A stretch of 64,000 nt of DNA, taken from NCBI RefSeq assembly GCF_900591205.1, contig NZ_UUPU01000014.1, forward strand, positions 62,001 through 126,000. Reading direction: 5' to 3'. Shown in pieces: positions 9,601 through 17,745 of this stretch. The translations under genes and the position numbers were made by a program. The stretch comes from Pseudomonas viridiflava (GTDB lineage: Bacteria > Pseudomonadota > Gammaproteobacteria > Pseudomonadales > Pseudomonadaceae). The first letter of the stretch is position 1. Every line of letters starts with the position of its first letter. Under the pieces are notes generated by a model, which saw only the letters and a list, made by a program, of their open reading frames with translations, had not been told where the DNA came from and did no database searches.

Positions 9601-9691
9601 AGGCACCTCGGTCTGCCAGAATCACCCACGCTGGTGTTACCATTCGCCCCTTGTTTAAATTTTCAGTTTTATCGCCCATTCGAGACCTGCC

Positions 9692-11173
9692 ATGACCACC
9701 GTCCGCACGCGCATCGCGCCATCGCCTACTGGGGATCCCCACGTCGGTACTGCCTACATCGCCTTGTTCAACTACTGCTTTGCCAAGCAGCACGGCGGTG
9801 AATTCATCCTGCGGATCGAAGACACCGACCAACTGCGTTCGACCCGTGAGTCGGAACAGCAGATTTTCGATGCCTTGCGCTGGTTGGGCATTACCTGGGC
9901 GGAAGGCCCGGACGTCGGCGGCCCGCATGGCCCGTATCGTCAGAGCGAGCGTAGCGATATCTACAAGCAGTACACCCAGCAACTGGTCGACATGGGGCAC
10001 GCCTTCCCGTGCTTCTGCACTGCCGAAGAGCTGGACCAGATGCGCGCCGAGCAACAGGCCCGTGGCGAAACCCCGCGCTACGACGGCCGCGCACTGCTGC
10101 TGTCCAAGGAAGAAGTGGCCCAGCGCCTGGCCGCCGGCGAACCGCACGTTATCCGCATGAAAGTGCCGAGCGAAGGCGTGTGCGTGGTGCCGGACATGCT
10201 GCGCGGTGACGTCGAGATCCCGTGGGACCGTATGGACATGCAAGTGCTGATGAAGACCGACGGCCTGCCGACGTACTTCCTGGCCAACGTGGTCGACGAC
10301 CACCTGATGGGCATCACCCACGTGCTGCGTGGCGAAGAATGGCTGCCATCGGCGCCCAAACTGATCCTGTTGTACGAATACTTCGGCTGGGAACAGCCGC
10401 AGCTGTGCTACATGCCGCTGCTGCGTAACCCGGACAAGAGCAAGCTGTCCAAGCGCAAGAACCCGACCTCGGTGACCTTCTACGAGCGCATGGGCTTTAT
10501 GCCGGAGGCGATGCTCAACTACCTCGGCCGCATGGGCTGGTCGATGCCGGACGAGCGCGAGAAGTTCTCGCTGCAGGAAATGGTCGATCACTTCGACCTG
10601 TCCCGCGTGTCCCTGGGCGGGCCGATTTTCGATATCGAAAAGCTGTCGTGGCTTAATGGTCAGTGGCTGCGTGACCTGCCGGTGGAGGAGTTTGCCAGCC
10701 GTGTGCAGCAGTGGGCGTTGAACCCCGAGTACATGATGAAGATCGCGCCGCTGGTGCAGGGCAGGGTGGAAACGTTCAGCCAGGTTGCCCCGCTGGCGAG
10801 CTTCTTCTTTGCCGGTGGCGTGAACCCGGATGCCAAGCTGTTTGAGTCCAAGAAACTTTCGGGCGACCAGGTTCGCCAGTTGATGCAGTTGATCCTGTGG
10901 AAGCTCGAAAGCCTGCGCCAGTGGGAGAAGGATGCGATTACTGCGACGATCCAGGCGGTGGTCGAGTCCCTTGAGCTGAAGTTGCGCGATGCGATGCCGC
11001 TGATGTTCGCTGCGATCACCGGGCAGGCCAGTTCGGTGTCGGTGCTGGATGCGATGGAAATTCTCGGCCCGGACCTCACGCGTTTCCGTCTACGCCAAGC
11101 CCTTGATTTGCTTGGTGGTGTGTCGAAGAAAGAAAACAAAGAGTGGGAAAAGCTGCTGGGCGCTATCGGCTGA
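9692..11173 (+). CDS. gltX: Glutamyl-tRNA synthetase
   Basis: A 493-residue class Ic aminoacyl-tRNA synthetase that charges tRNA-Glu in the cytoplasm. The ATP-binding HIGH-type motif is [14 protein letters not shown] at residues 9-22 and the KMSKS-type loop is KLSKRKN at about 250. The C-terminal helical anticodon-binding part is present and the length is normal. A tRNA-Glu(TTC) gene lies 310 bases downstream, a common Pseudomonas arrangement. Confidence 0.97.
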   Translation: MTTVRTRIAPSPTGDPHVGTAYIALFNYCFAKQHGGEFILRIEDTDQLRSTRESEQQIFDALRWLGITWAEGPDVGGPHGPYRQSERSDIYKQYTQQLVDMGHAFPCFCTAEELDQMRAEQQARGETPRYDGRALLLSKEEVAQRLAAGEPHVIRMKVPSEGVCVVPDMLRGDVEIPWDRMDMQVLMKTDGLPTYFLANVVDDHLMGITHVLRGEEWLPSAPKLILLYEYFGWEQPQLCYMPLLRNPDKSKLSKRKNPTSVTFYERMGFMPEAMLNYLGRMGWSMPDEREKFSLQEMVDHFDLSRVSLGGPIFDIEKLSWLNGQWLRDLPVEEFASRVQQWALNPEYMMKIAPLVQGRVETFSQVAPLASFFFAGGVNPDAKLFESKKLSGDQVRQLMQLILWKLESLRQWEKDAITATIQAVVESLELKLRDAMPLMFAAITGQASSVSVLDAMEILGPDLTRFRLRQALDLLGGVSKKENKEWEKLLGAIG

Positions 11174-11192
11174 GTAACTTGTTGTAAGGGGC

Positions 11193-11214
11193 AAACCCCG
11201 GTTTTCCGGGGTTT
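11193..11214 (+). terminator. gltX stem-loop
   Basis: AAACCCCGG, TTTT loop, CCGGGGTTT: a perfect 9-bp stem 20 bases after gltX. There is no T-run beyond the stem, so it is a probable rather than canonical terminator. Confidence 0.6.
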
Positions 11215-11270
11215 GACCGGTAAGTGATTGTTATCCCGGCAAAAAATTTTGGAAATTGTTGAAAATAAAT

Positions 11271-11299
11271 TTGACACACTTCCAAACCGCCATTAAGAT
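11271..11299 (+). promoter_or_regulatory. Sigma-70 promoter of the tRNA-Ala/tRNA-Glu unit
   Basis: TTGACA at 11271 and TAAGAT at 11294 are separated by 17 bases and followed by a GC-rich discriminator (CGCCCCG), as expected for a stringently controlled stable-RNA promoter. Confidence 0.8.
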
Positions 11300-11320
11300 T
11301 CGCCCCGTCCTCACCGATGA

Positions 11321-11396
<76 letters not shown>

Positions 11397-11482
11397 ATTT
11401 ACAGGTTCAAGGTCTGGCCACACCGTCCTTGAATTGATCAGGCTAACGCAAGAGCAGCTGATCAGATGTACAGAAGGTTTGT

Positions 11483-11558
11483 GTCCCCTTCGTCTAGTGG
11501 CCTAGGACACCGCCCTTTCACGGCGGTAACAGGGGTTCGAGTCCCCTAGGGGACGCCA
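11483..11558 (+). tRNA. tRNA-Glu (anticodon TTC)
   Basis: A 76-base cloverleaf with acceptor GTCCCCT/AGGGGAC, anticodon stem CCGCC/GGCGG, loop CTTTCAC (TTC at 11517-11519), T-arm GGTTCGAGTCC and encoded CCA. Probably co-transcribed with tRNA-Ala, 86 bases upstream. Confidence 0.97.
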
Positions 11559-11564
11559 CGATTA

Positions 11565-11583
11565 CCCGCTCTGCGGGATTTTT
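11565..11583 (+). terminator. tRNA unit terminator 1
   Basis: CCCGC-TCT-GCGGG followed by ATTTTT, directly after tRNA-Glu. Confidence 0.75.
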
Positions 11584-11614
11584 AAGGGTCATTCAATTAT
11601 TGAATGGCCCTTTT
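11584..11614 (+). terminator. tRNA unit terminator 2
   Basis: A second stem (AAGGGTCATTCAA with TTGAATGGCCCTT) ending in TTTT, immediately behind the first. Confidence 0.75.
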
Positions 11615-11692
11615 GTTTGTCTGGCGTTCGGCCAATTCTCTCCTCACTTCAATTCGTCTGTTCTGACCAGCGGTCATGCCTGTCGCTTGCGA

Positions 11693-11715
11693 AATATTAT
11701 TATGGTAATAATATT
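11693..11715. promoter_or_regulatory. Perfect palindrome, candidate TetR operator
   Basis: AATATTATTA, spacer TGG, TAATAATATT: ten-base arms without a mismatch, 25 bases before the ATG of the TetR-family gene. Size and place fit an autoregulatory operator. The regulator-operator link is inferred. Confidence 0.65.
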
Positions 11716-11740
11716 CAACCCATGAAAGTCGGAGGTAACG

Positions 11741-12280
11741 ATGAACGATAAAAAAGCGCAAACCCGCGAACGCATTCTGCAGGCCGCCAGCGCCGCGTTG
11801 ATCCAGCGTGGCCCGGCCGAGCCGAGTGTGGGAGAGGTCATGGGTGCGGCGGGGCTGACCGTGGGTGGGTTCTACGCGCACTTTGAAAGCAAAGACGCGC
11901 TGATGCTGGAAGCCTTCACGCAGTTGCTGGCCCGGCGTCGTGCGTCCATCGACGACATGGATGCACAGCTCACGGGCGAAGAGCGCAGGGGGCTGGTGGC
12001 GGCGTTTTATCTGTCGCGCAAGCACCGCGACTCAACGGCCCAAGCGTGCCCGATCCCGGCCACCGTGGGCGAGATGGCCCGCCTGCCGGACGCGTTCCGC
12101 GAAGCATTGAGCGAGCATGTGGAGCTGATGGCCGCGCAACTCGCCGCCAGCCCCGAAGACACCGATAAAGCCCTGGCCGATATGGCGCTGATGATCGGTG
12201 GCCTGGCGCTGGCACGCGCTTTGGGCCCGGGTGAGTTATCTGACCGCGTACTGCGCGCTGCCAAGTCGGCTGTGCGATAG
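11741..12280 (+). CDS. TetR-family transcriptional regulator
   Basis: A 179-residue regulator with an N-terminal helix-turn-helix (TRERILQAASAALIQRG, then VGEVMGAAGLTVGGFYAHFESKDAL). The helical C-terminal half is the ligand pocket and dimer interface. Ribosome site GGAGG lies upstream. A perfect palindrome lies just before the gene, suggesting self-repression. The alpha/beta hydrolase gene follows after 16 bases on the same strand, so the two are likely co-transcribed and the hydrolase is a likely target. Ligand unknown. Confidence 0.9.
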   Translation: MNDKKAQTRERILQAASAALIQRGPAEPSVGEVMGAAGLTVGGFYAHFESKDALMLEAFTQLLARRRASIDDMDAQLTGEERRGLVAAFYLSRKHRDSTAQACPIPATVGEMARLPDAFREALSEHVELMAAQLAASPEDTDKALADMALMIGGLALARALGPGELSDRVLRAAKSAVR

Positions 12281-12296
12281 GAAGAGGGTTTGCAGG

Positions 12297-13130
12297 ATGG
12301 GCACGTTAACCTGGGTTCGTCGTTTCAACGGCACACTGGGGCACTTGGCACCGCAAACCGTGGCCAACAAGATGCGTCGTGCCTTTATGACGCCACGTGA
12401 CCTGCCGCCGCGTGACTGGGAATTACCGCTGCTGGCGCAGTCGGAGCGTATTACTTTGCGGTTCGGCCTGTCGGCTCTGCGCTGGGGCCAAGGCCCCGCA
12501 GTGTTGTTGATGCACGGCTGGGAAGGCCGGCCCACCCAGTTCGCCAGCTTGATCACCGCTTTGGTGGACAACGGTTATTCGGTGATTGCCCTGGATGGCC
12601 CCGCCCATGGCCGTTCGCCAGGGCGTGAGGCGCATGTGCTGCTGTTCGCCCGCGCCATGCTCGAGGCGGCGGCCGAGTTGCCGCCGCTGCATGCGGTGAT
12701 CGGCCATTCCATGGGCGGCGCCAGCGCGATGCTGGCGGTGCAGTTGGGGTTGCGTACCGAGGCGTTGGTGAGCATCGCCGCGCCCTCGCGTTTCCTGGAT
12801 GTGCTGCGTGGTTTTACCAACATGGTCGGTTTGCCTGCGCGGGCGCGCTCGGCGTTCATCCAGGAAGTCGAGCTGACGTTCGGCATGCCGCTCAAGCACT
12901 TGGATGTCGCGCATTACCAGATGAATCTCCCTGGCTTGATCGTGCACGCCGAAGACGACACATTCGTCCCGGTCAAAGCCTCACAAGCCATCCACGAAGC
13001 CTGGTTCGACAGCCGCCTGCTGCGCCTGGAGCAGGGTGGCCATCAGAAAGTCCTGGCTGACCCGCGGGTGATCGACGGCGTGCTGACGCTGTTGGCCGGT
13101 CGGCGTTTACAGGAGCGGCAAACCGCCTGA
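12297..13130 (+). CDS. Alpha/beta-hydrolase fold protein
   Basis: A 277-residue hydrolase. Oxyanion-region motif LLMHGWEGRP, nucleophile elbow GHSMGGA (Ser), acid in HAEDDTFVP and His in GGHQK complete a standard catalytic triad. No signal peptide, so cytoplasmic. The start ATG at 12297, after GCAGG, is preferred over an upstream in-frame extension that overlaps the TetR gene. The substrate, probably an ester, is not determinable. Confidence 0.88.
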   Translation: MGTLTWVRRFNGTLGHLAPQTVANKMRRAFMTPRDLPPRDWELPLLAQSERITLRFGLSALRWGQGPAVLLMHGWEGRPTQFASLITALVDNGYSVIALDGPAHGRSPGREAHVLLFARAMLEAAAELPPLHAVIGHSMGGASAMLAVQLGLRTEALVSIAAPSRFLDVLRGFTNMVGLPARARSAFIQEVELTFGMPLKHLDVAHYQMNLPGLIVHAEDDTFVPVKASQAIHEAWFDSRLLRLEQGGHQKVLADPRVIDGVLTLLAGRRLQERQTA

Positions 13131-13171
13131 TACACTGCCCCCCGCCGACATTAATCGACTGGGAGCACCGC

Positions 13172-13606
13172 ATGGGCTGGGATTTGGCAACGCCGTTTAT
13201 CATTGATCTGCAGGTCGCCCCTGAAGACATCGACGGGCTGGGGCATGCCAATAACGCGGTGTACGTGTCCTGGCTGGAGCGCTGCGCCTGGCGTCACTCC
13301 CAGCGCCTGGGGCTGGACCTCGCCGAGTACCGCCGCCTGGACCGCGCCATGGCGGTGGTGCGCCATGAGATCGACTACCTGGCGGCGGGCTATGAGGGCG
13401 ACCAGTTGCAGCTGGCCACCTGGATCGTCGACTGGGACCAGCGCCTGAAAATGACTCGCCGCTTCCAGCTGGTACGCCCGCGTGATGGCGCGACCCTGCT
13501 GCGCGCACAAACCATCTTCGTCTGCATCGAACTGTCTTCCGGTAAGCCCAAGCGCATGCCTGCCGAATTTCTCGAGGGTTACGGCCCCGCGCTGACAGGG
13601 GGTTAA
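13172..13606 (+). CDS. Acyl-CoA thioesterase, 4HBT (YbgC-like) family
   Basis: A 144-residue single hot-dog domain. The conserved DIDGLGHANNAVYVSWLE segment is the family active-site helix; its acidic residue and following GHANNAVY match 4-hydroxybenzoyl-CoA thioesterase relatives. It would cleave small or aromatic acyl-CoA thioesters. Lies between the hydrolase and dusC on the same strand with short gaps. Confidence 0.85.
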   Translation: MGWDLATPFIIDLQVAPEDIDGLGHANNAVYVSWLERCAWRHSQRLGLDLAEYRRLDRAMAVVRHEIDYLAAGYEGDQLQLATWIVDWDQRLKMTRRFQLVRPRDGATLLRAQTIFVCIELSSGKPKRMPAEFLEGYGPALTGG

Positions 13607-13661
13607 CGGTTGCGGTAGGAAACCCAGTAAACTGCGCCACGATTTTTGTTGAGTGTTTTCC

Positions 13662-14633
13662 ATGCAAATTGCTTTGGCGCCCATGGAGGGGTTGGTCGAC
13701 AACATCCTGCGGGACGTGCTGACCCGCGTGGGCGGTATCGACTGGTGCGTGACCGAGTTCATCCGCGTCAACGACCGTCTGCTCACCCCTGCCTACTTTC
13801 ACAAGCTCGCGCCGGAGCTGTTGCACGGTGCCCGCACCGCTGCTGGCGTGCCGCTGCGCGTGCAGCTACTCGGCTCCGATCCGGTATGCCTGGCGGAAAA
13901 CGCTGCCCTGGCCTGCGAGCTGGGTTCCCAGGTCATCGACCTGAACTTTGGCTGCCCAGCCAAGACCGTCAACAAGTCCCGTGGCGGTGCGGTGCTGCTC
14001 AAGGAGCCGGAGCTGCTCAACCAGATCGTCGAACACGTACGCCGCGCCGTACCGGCGCATATCCCGGTCACCGCCAAGATGCGCCTGGGCTTTGACAGCC
14101 CGGACGGTGCGCTGGTGTGTGCAACCGCCCTGGCTGAAGGCGGCGCGGCGCATATCGTGGTGCATGCGCGCACCAAGGCCGATGGCTACAAACCGCCGGC
14201 GCACTGGGAGTGGATCCCGCGGGTGCAGGATGTGGTCAAGGTGCCGGTGTTCGCCAACGGTGATATCTGGAGCGTTGAAGACTGGCGGCGCTGCCGGGAA
14301 ATCAGCGGCGTTGAAGACATCATGCTCGGTCGCGGCCTTGTAGCCCGCCCGGACCTGGCCCGCCAGATTGCCGCAGCGCGGGCTGGAGAGGAGGTGGTTG
14401 AAATGACCTGGGCGCAGATGCAGCCGCTGCTTCAAGAGTTCTGGCGCCAGTGCGTGGAGCAACTGACTGAACGTCAGGCGCCTGGCCGGTTGAAACAGTG
14501 GCTGGCGATGCTGACCCGTAACTATCCTGAGGCGGTGGAGTTGTTTACCGCAATGCGCCGGGAAACCGATCTGTTAGAGGTAGGACGTTTACTGGGTTTA
14601 GGCCAGAAACGGCCTGAGGCATCGGCGTTGTAA
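13662..14633 (+). CDS. dusC: tRNA-dihydrouridine(16) synthase
   Basis: A 323-residue FMN enzyme that reduces U16 in the tRNA D-loop. Seen: [11 protein letters not shown] at the start of the TIM barrel, the catalytic cysteine in [27 protein letters not shown] and the phosphate-binding ANGDIWS and GRGLVARP. The C-terminal helical tRNA-binding domain is of DusC rather than DusA or DusB type. Start ATG 13662 is preferred to the GTG three codons earlier. Confidence 0.92.
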   Translation: MQIALAPMEGLVDNILRDVLTRVGGIDWCVTEFIRVNDRLLTPAYFHKLAPELLHGARTAAGVPLRVQLLGSDPVCLAENAALACELGSQVIDLNFGCPAKTVNKSRGGAVLLKEPELLNQIVEHVRRAVPAHIPVTAKMRLGFDSPDGALVCATALAEGGAAHIVVHARTKADGYKPPAHWEWIPRVQDVVKVPVFANGDIWSVEDWRRCREISGVEDIMLGRGLVARPDLARQIAAARAGEEVVEMTWAQMQPLLQEFWRQCVEQLTERQAPGRLKQWLAMLTRNYPEAVELFTAMRRETDLLEVGRLLGLGQKRPEASAL

Positions 14634-14675
14634 CATCAACTTTATATATATCTACGTTTCAATGATTATCTCCAG

Positions 14676-14696
14676 GGGCGCTTAGGCGCCCTTTTT
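14676..14696 (+). terminator. dusC terminator
   Basis: GGGCGC-TTAG-GCGCCC followed by TTTTT, 42 bases after the dusC stop. Confidence 0.85.
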
Positions 14697-15051
14697 GTTG
14701 CCCGGGTTAATCTGTATCGCTCTTGGCTTCAGTGTGATTGTGAGGGGCGATCAGGCGGATGGGTTTGTTTGTGTGTGTAAGAAATAGTGTTGTTTTGAAT
14801 TTAATATTACAAGGGTTTTAGTATTTTACGTTGCTCATGGTTAGAGGGTTATTTGCGCGTGCAATAACTAACATAAGTGCCTTGTCTTGATAGCCTCGGA
14901 TGATTTCATCAAATTTCGCTGGGTACGGACTGTTGCGCTTTGTATCGGGTTTTCGTCATTGAATGCATGGCTGACTATGATTTTTTCTTAGGTGTCCATA
15001 AGAAAAACTTCCCGCTGCTCGATTGGTTTCCTGATGTGAGCTGGAATAATC
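14697..15051. other. AT-rich intergenic stretch at the left edge of the accessory locus
   Basis: Base composition drops visibly after the dusC terminator. A TTG-started frame from 14940 runs into the downstream gene, but its first 81 codons precede the hrp box and have no ribosome site. I see no separate gene. Confidence 0.5.
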
Positions 15052-15079
15052 GGAACTCAAAGGTCCGGCGCCCCACGAA
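15052..15079 (+). promoter_or_regulatory. Candidate hrp box (HrpL sigma promoter)
   Basis: GGAACT, 15 bases, then CCACGAA. The known HrpL-type ECF sigma consensus is GGAACC-N15/16-CCACNNA, so the only mismatch is C to T in the last base of the -35 block. It lies 103 bases before the ATG at 15183. Function is inferred from the match. Confidence 0.6.
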
Positions 15080-15182
15080 TGTAGGGAGTGTGAACACTCG
15101 AGCGTATTTTAAAACCCCAATGACGACGAAGGCTTCTCGGGCCGTTTATAGGTTTAGAGGAGCGCTGAGCGAGGATAAGTGT

Positions 15183-16601
15183 ATGTCCAATCTGCCGATC
15201 AATAATGCTATGCCTATGAGCCATAACTATCTTGCGCAAAATCAAGAGCAGCCGGTAGTTGATAAGGCACGTAATCAGTTGCTGTCCAAGACATTTGAAA
15301 ATCAACTGATTCTTGATAATGGAGCGGGGCAAAAAGACGGCACCGTTATGGTAAGCAGGGACGCCCTGGAGCGTTTGTTTGACATGTTTGAGTCGGCCTT
15401 CCGGGCTATACGAAGCATGTTGTCGGGCCAAGGCTTGCCCAAGCCGATGCCTGAGGGGGCGTTACCGAAATCCCAGCCGGAAGGCGACCTCAAGGAGAAG
15501 TTACTCAAAGATATTGTATCGACGATAAGTCCGGAAGTGCCCGGGAAGCCGACGCTTTCTACAGCGGGCAAACCCGACGCGAAGTTGCCTGTAGAACCGC
15601 CATTGGAGAAAGCAGGGCTGCGGGCAGATGACCTGCCGAAAGTGCGGCCAGAGGGCAAATCCGACGCGAAGTTGCCTGTAGAGCAGCCATTGGAGAAAGC
15701 CGGGCCGCAGGCAGATGGCCTGCCGAAAGTGCGGCCAGAAAACAAATCCCAATCACCGGTGTATTCTGGCAGCGACCTCAAGATGCAGTCGGAGGCGGGC
15801 CGGATCACAAAAATGTTGTCTGGCGAAGCGACAGCGGTACAGCGAGATACGGCTCAGGAGAGTAAGCAGGCGTCTGATGTCAACGTGACGGTTCAGATCA
15901 TCAACTGCGGCTTTCATCAGCATGAGATGAGCGCTGTTTCGAGTAAATCAAAGTCCGACGGCCAGAGTCCGGTGGTGCCGAACACACCGCTCACGCCAAA
16001 GTCTGACGGCCAAACCCCAGTGGTGCGCAATACTCCGATTACGCCAAAGTCTGACGGCCAAACCCCGGTGGTGCCGAATACACCGGTCACGCCAAAGCCT
16101 GACGGCCAAACCCCGGTGGTGCCGAACACGCCGGTCACGCCAAAGCCTGACGGCCAGAGCCCGGTAGTGCCGAATACTCCGATTACGCCTAAGTCTGACG
16201 GCCAAACCCCGGTAGTGCCGAATACTCCGATTACGCCTAAGTCTGACGGCCAAACCCCGGTGGTGCCGAACACACCGGTCACGCCAAAGTCTGACGGCCA
16301 AACCCCGGTGGTGCCGAACGCACCGGTCACGCCAAAGTCTGACGACCAGAGCCCGGTAGTGCCGAACACGCCGGTCACGCCACAGCCTGACGGCCAGAGC
16401 CCGCTGGTGCCACACACTCATATCACACCAGATGCCGAAGGCCAGCCCTCGGTAACCCCCCAGCCCGAACTCACGTTCGGCCCCCGCTCCCGATTCGATG
16501 TGACGGCGCCCGGGCCTGCCGATGACATTTTCAATAGTCGAAACCGCAACCGATTCGACAACTTCTGGAGCGAAACTGCCGCTCGCCAGACGCGGGCGTA
16601 A
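15183..16601 (+). CDS. Repeat-rich protein, candidate type III secreted protein
   Basis: A 472-residue hydrophilic protein of unknown family. ATG 15183 is chosen because GAGGA lies 8 bases upstream and the hrp box precedes it. The N-terminus (MSNLPINNAMPMSHNYLAQN) is rich in Asn, Gln and Pro, has no acidic residue before position 22 and no Sec signal, which fits type III export. Next is an amphipathic helix (RLFDMFESAFRAIRSML), two 29-residue repeats (15567-15740) and ten 16-residue Pro/Thr-rich repeats of the form KSDGQTPVVPNTPVTP (15951-16430). No catalytic motif seen. Two calpain-like genes follow on the same strand. The secretion call is inference. Confidence 0.6.
   Translation: MSNLPINNAMPMSHNYLAQNQEQPVVDKARNQLLSKTFENQLILDNGAGQKDGTVMVSRDALERLFDMFESAFRAIRSMLSGQGLPKPMPEGALPKSQPEGDLKEKLLKDIVSTISPEVPGKPTLSTAGKPDAKLPVEPPLEKAGLRADDLPKVRPEGKSDAKLPVEQPLEKAGPQADGLPKVRPENKSQSPVYSGSDLKMQSEAGRITKMLSGEATAVQRDTAQESKQASDVNVTVQIINCGFHQHEMSAVSSKSKSDGQSPVVPNTPLTPKSDGQTPVVRNTPITPKSDGQTPVVPNTPVTPKPDGQTPVVPNTPVTPKPDGQSPVVPNTPITPKSDGQTPVVPNTPITPKSDGQTPVVPNTPVTPKSDGQTPVVPNAPVTPKSDDQSPVVPNTPVTPQPDGQSPLVPHTHITPDAEGQPSVTPQPELTFGPRSRFDVTAPGPADDIFNSRNRNRFDNFWSETAARQTRA
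15567..15740 (+). repeat. Two tandem 87-bp coding repeats
   Basis: Units 15567-15653 and 15654-15740 encode 29-residue copies beginning G-K-P/S-D-A-K-L-P-V-E and ending P-K-V-R-P-E. They differ at only a few positions, suggesting recent duplication. Confidence 0.85.
15951..16430 (+). repeat. Ten tandem 48-bp coding repeats
   Basis: Exactly 480 bases divide into ten 48-base units encoding K-S/P-D-G-Q-T/S-P-V-V-P-N-T-P-V/I-T-P. Central units are nearly identical; the first and last are diverged, as expected for an array that grows and shrinks in the middle. Because 48 is a multiple of 3, the reverse strand is also open; I treat that as a by-product. Confidence 0.92.
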
Positions 16602-16638
16602 GTTGAGCAGGCTTTTTCATACTGGGAACTGATGAAGT

Positions 16639-16668
16639 CGCCCCCTTGGCTGTGGGTAGCAAGGGGGC
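16639..16668. terminator. Intercistronic hairpin
   Basis: GCCCCCTTG and CAAGGGGGC form a 9-bp stem around an 11-base loop between the repeat protein and the first calpain-like gene. With no T-run it may attenuate or stabilise mRNA rather than terminate. Confidence 0.5.
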
Positions 16669-16686
16669 ACCGTAGAAGGTGAGCGT

Positions 16687-17619
16687 ATGTCCGCAATGGC
16701 AATTAATAATAAGTCAGTAATATGGCAAGACTGTCCACCGCTTGATTCGCGCGCCGCAATTACCGTTGGCGGTGAAAAATGGGGTTTTGCCCCTTTATCC
16801 CACACCCCGTTAACCCGGAGCCACAACCATAGCCTGGGTTACGCAACTGGCAAGAACCTTCCGGTCGCGCTGATGCGCCTAGCGCGAAACATCAGCCTGG
16901 GGGCTATCCATTTACAACAACTGTTTGGACTTCCACGTCATCGCGTCATGTTTGACGCCCCCCTTGTGCGCCCGCCGCAGGTGCCGCTTCAGCCCCTGGC
17001 CACTGAGTCGATGGCGGGCGATCTTCCCGATCTATCGAGCAAGCGTAATGGGGCCAAGCCAGATGATATCTGGGGCGGTTTCCGCCAGGGGCCGGTTGGC
17101 AACTGCGTGACGGTCTCGGCCATCAAGGCTGCCATGATGATGTTCGGTCAAAGCCCGACGGATATCTTTAAGGAAGTTCGAAAAGTCGGGGAAGGTTATT
17201 GGGTAGTTATGCGGGACGGTTTCACTTTCTCTCTCAGCCGTAAGGAGTTGGCCGAGGGTGCTCGGGGGTCGAGGTTTGTCAGCCGCAATGCGGAAATGCT
17301 CAAGGATGCTCATTTTCTGTTTGCGGCCAGCGCCAAGCGGGCTCAACTGGAAAACAATGATGGTTATGCGAAACAGAGCTTCGCGGCCGCAGTACGCAGT
17401 TTGAATGATGGTGAAGATGAATATGGCCCCGGTGAAGGTTTACGTCGGTTGGGGCTCAGGCATCACATTAAGAGGGTGCCTGTCAGTGAACTTGCCAATG
17501 GCGTGATCGGCATGGTCAATCGCCGCGGACATTCGGCAGCGGTGATTGACGGTGTTGAAGAGCTATTTGGGCGGCGGGGAGGCACTCCCAGACAGGGCGA
17601 GGCAATCGCGCTGAAGTAA
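16687..17619 (+). CDS. Calpain-like cysteine protease fold protein, 310 aa
   Basis: I do not recognise an exact family. Residues 118-300 carry a papain/calpain-type core: FRQGPVGNCVTVSAIKAAM puts Cys140 at the start of a helix after a QG-x-x-GNC turn, and RRGHSAAVIDG supplies His282 before a beta strand. The same core occurs in the next gene. The first 50 residues hold six serines, no acidic residue in the first 12 and no Sec signal, fitting a type III export signal. Ribosome site GAAGGTGAG precedes ATG 16687. Possible roles are protease, acyltransferase or deamidase, all of which share this fold. Activity is unproven. Confidence 0.6.
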   Translation: MSAMAINNKSVIWQDCPPLDSRAAITVGGEKWGFAPLSHTPLTRSHNHSLGYATGKNLPVALMRLARNISLGAIHLQQLFGLPRHRVMFDAPLVRPPQVPLQPLATESMAGDLPDLSSKRNGAKPDDIWGGFRQGPVGNCVTVSAIKAAMMMFGQSPTDIFKEVRKVGEGYWVVMRDGFTFSLSRKELAEGARGSRFVSRNAEMLKDAHFLFAASAKRAQLENNDGYAKQSFAAAVRSLNDGEDEYGPGEGLRRLGLRHHIKRVPVSELANGVIGMVNRRGHSAAVIDGVEELFGRRGGTPRQGEAIALK

Positions 17620-17745
17620 GGTCAAACGATGAGTTGTGCGGCGTGTTATCAGCGCGTTCCGACCCAGATCGGCATGTCGGGTACGTGTTCAACTTCAGTG
17701 GTTAATGGGCGATCGCTTGTTAACATTAAATCTATGGGGTGTTAA

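Noticed and set aside
14940..15182. TTG-started extension of the repeat-rich gene
   Set aside because: It would place the candidate promoter inside the coding sequence and has no ribosome site; ATG 15183 has one.
15917..16417. Long reverse-strand open frame over the 48-bp repeats
   Set aside because: Repeat length is a multiple of three, so absence of stops in one unit keeps the frame open throughout. No ribosome site, and the forward frame explains the locus.
15951..16430. CRISPR-like regular repeats
   Set aside because: Units are contiguous, coding and without unique spacers; no cas genes nearby.
16630..16660. Second GGAACT upstream of the first calpain-like gene as another hrp box
   Set aside because: No CCAC block follows at 15 or 16 bases.
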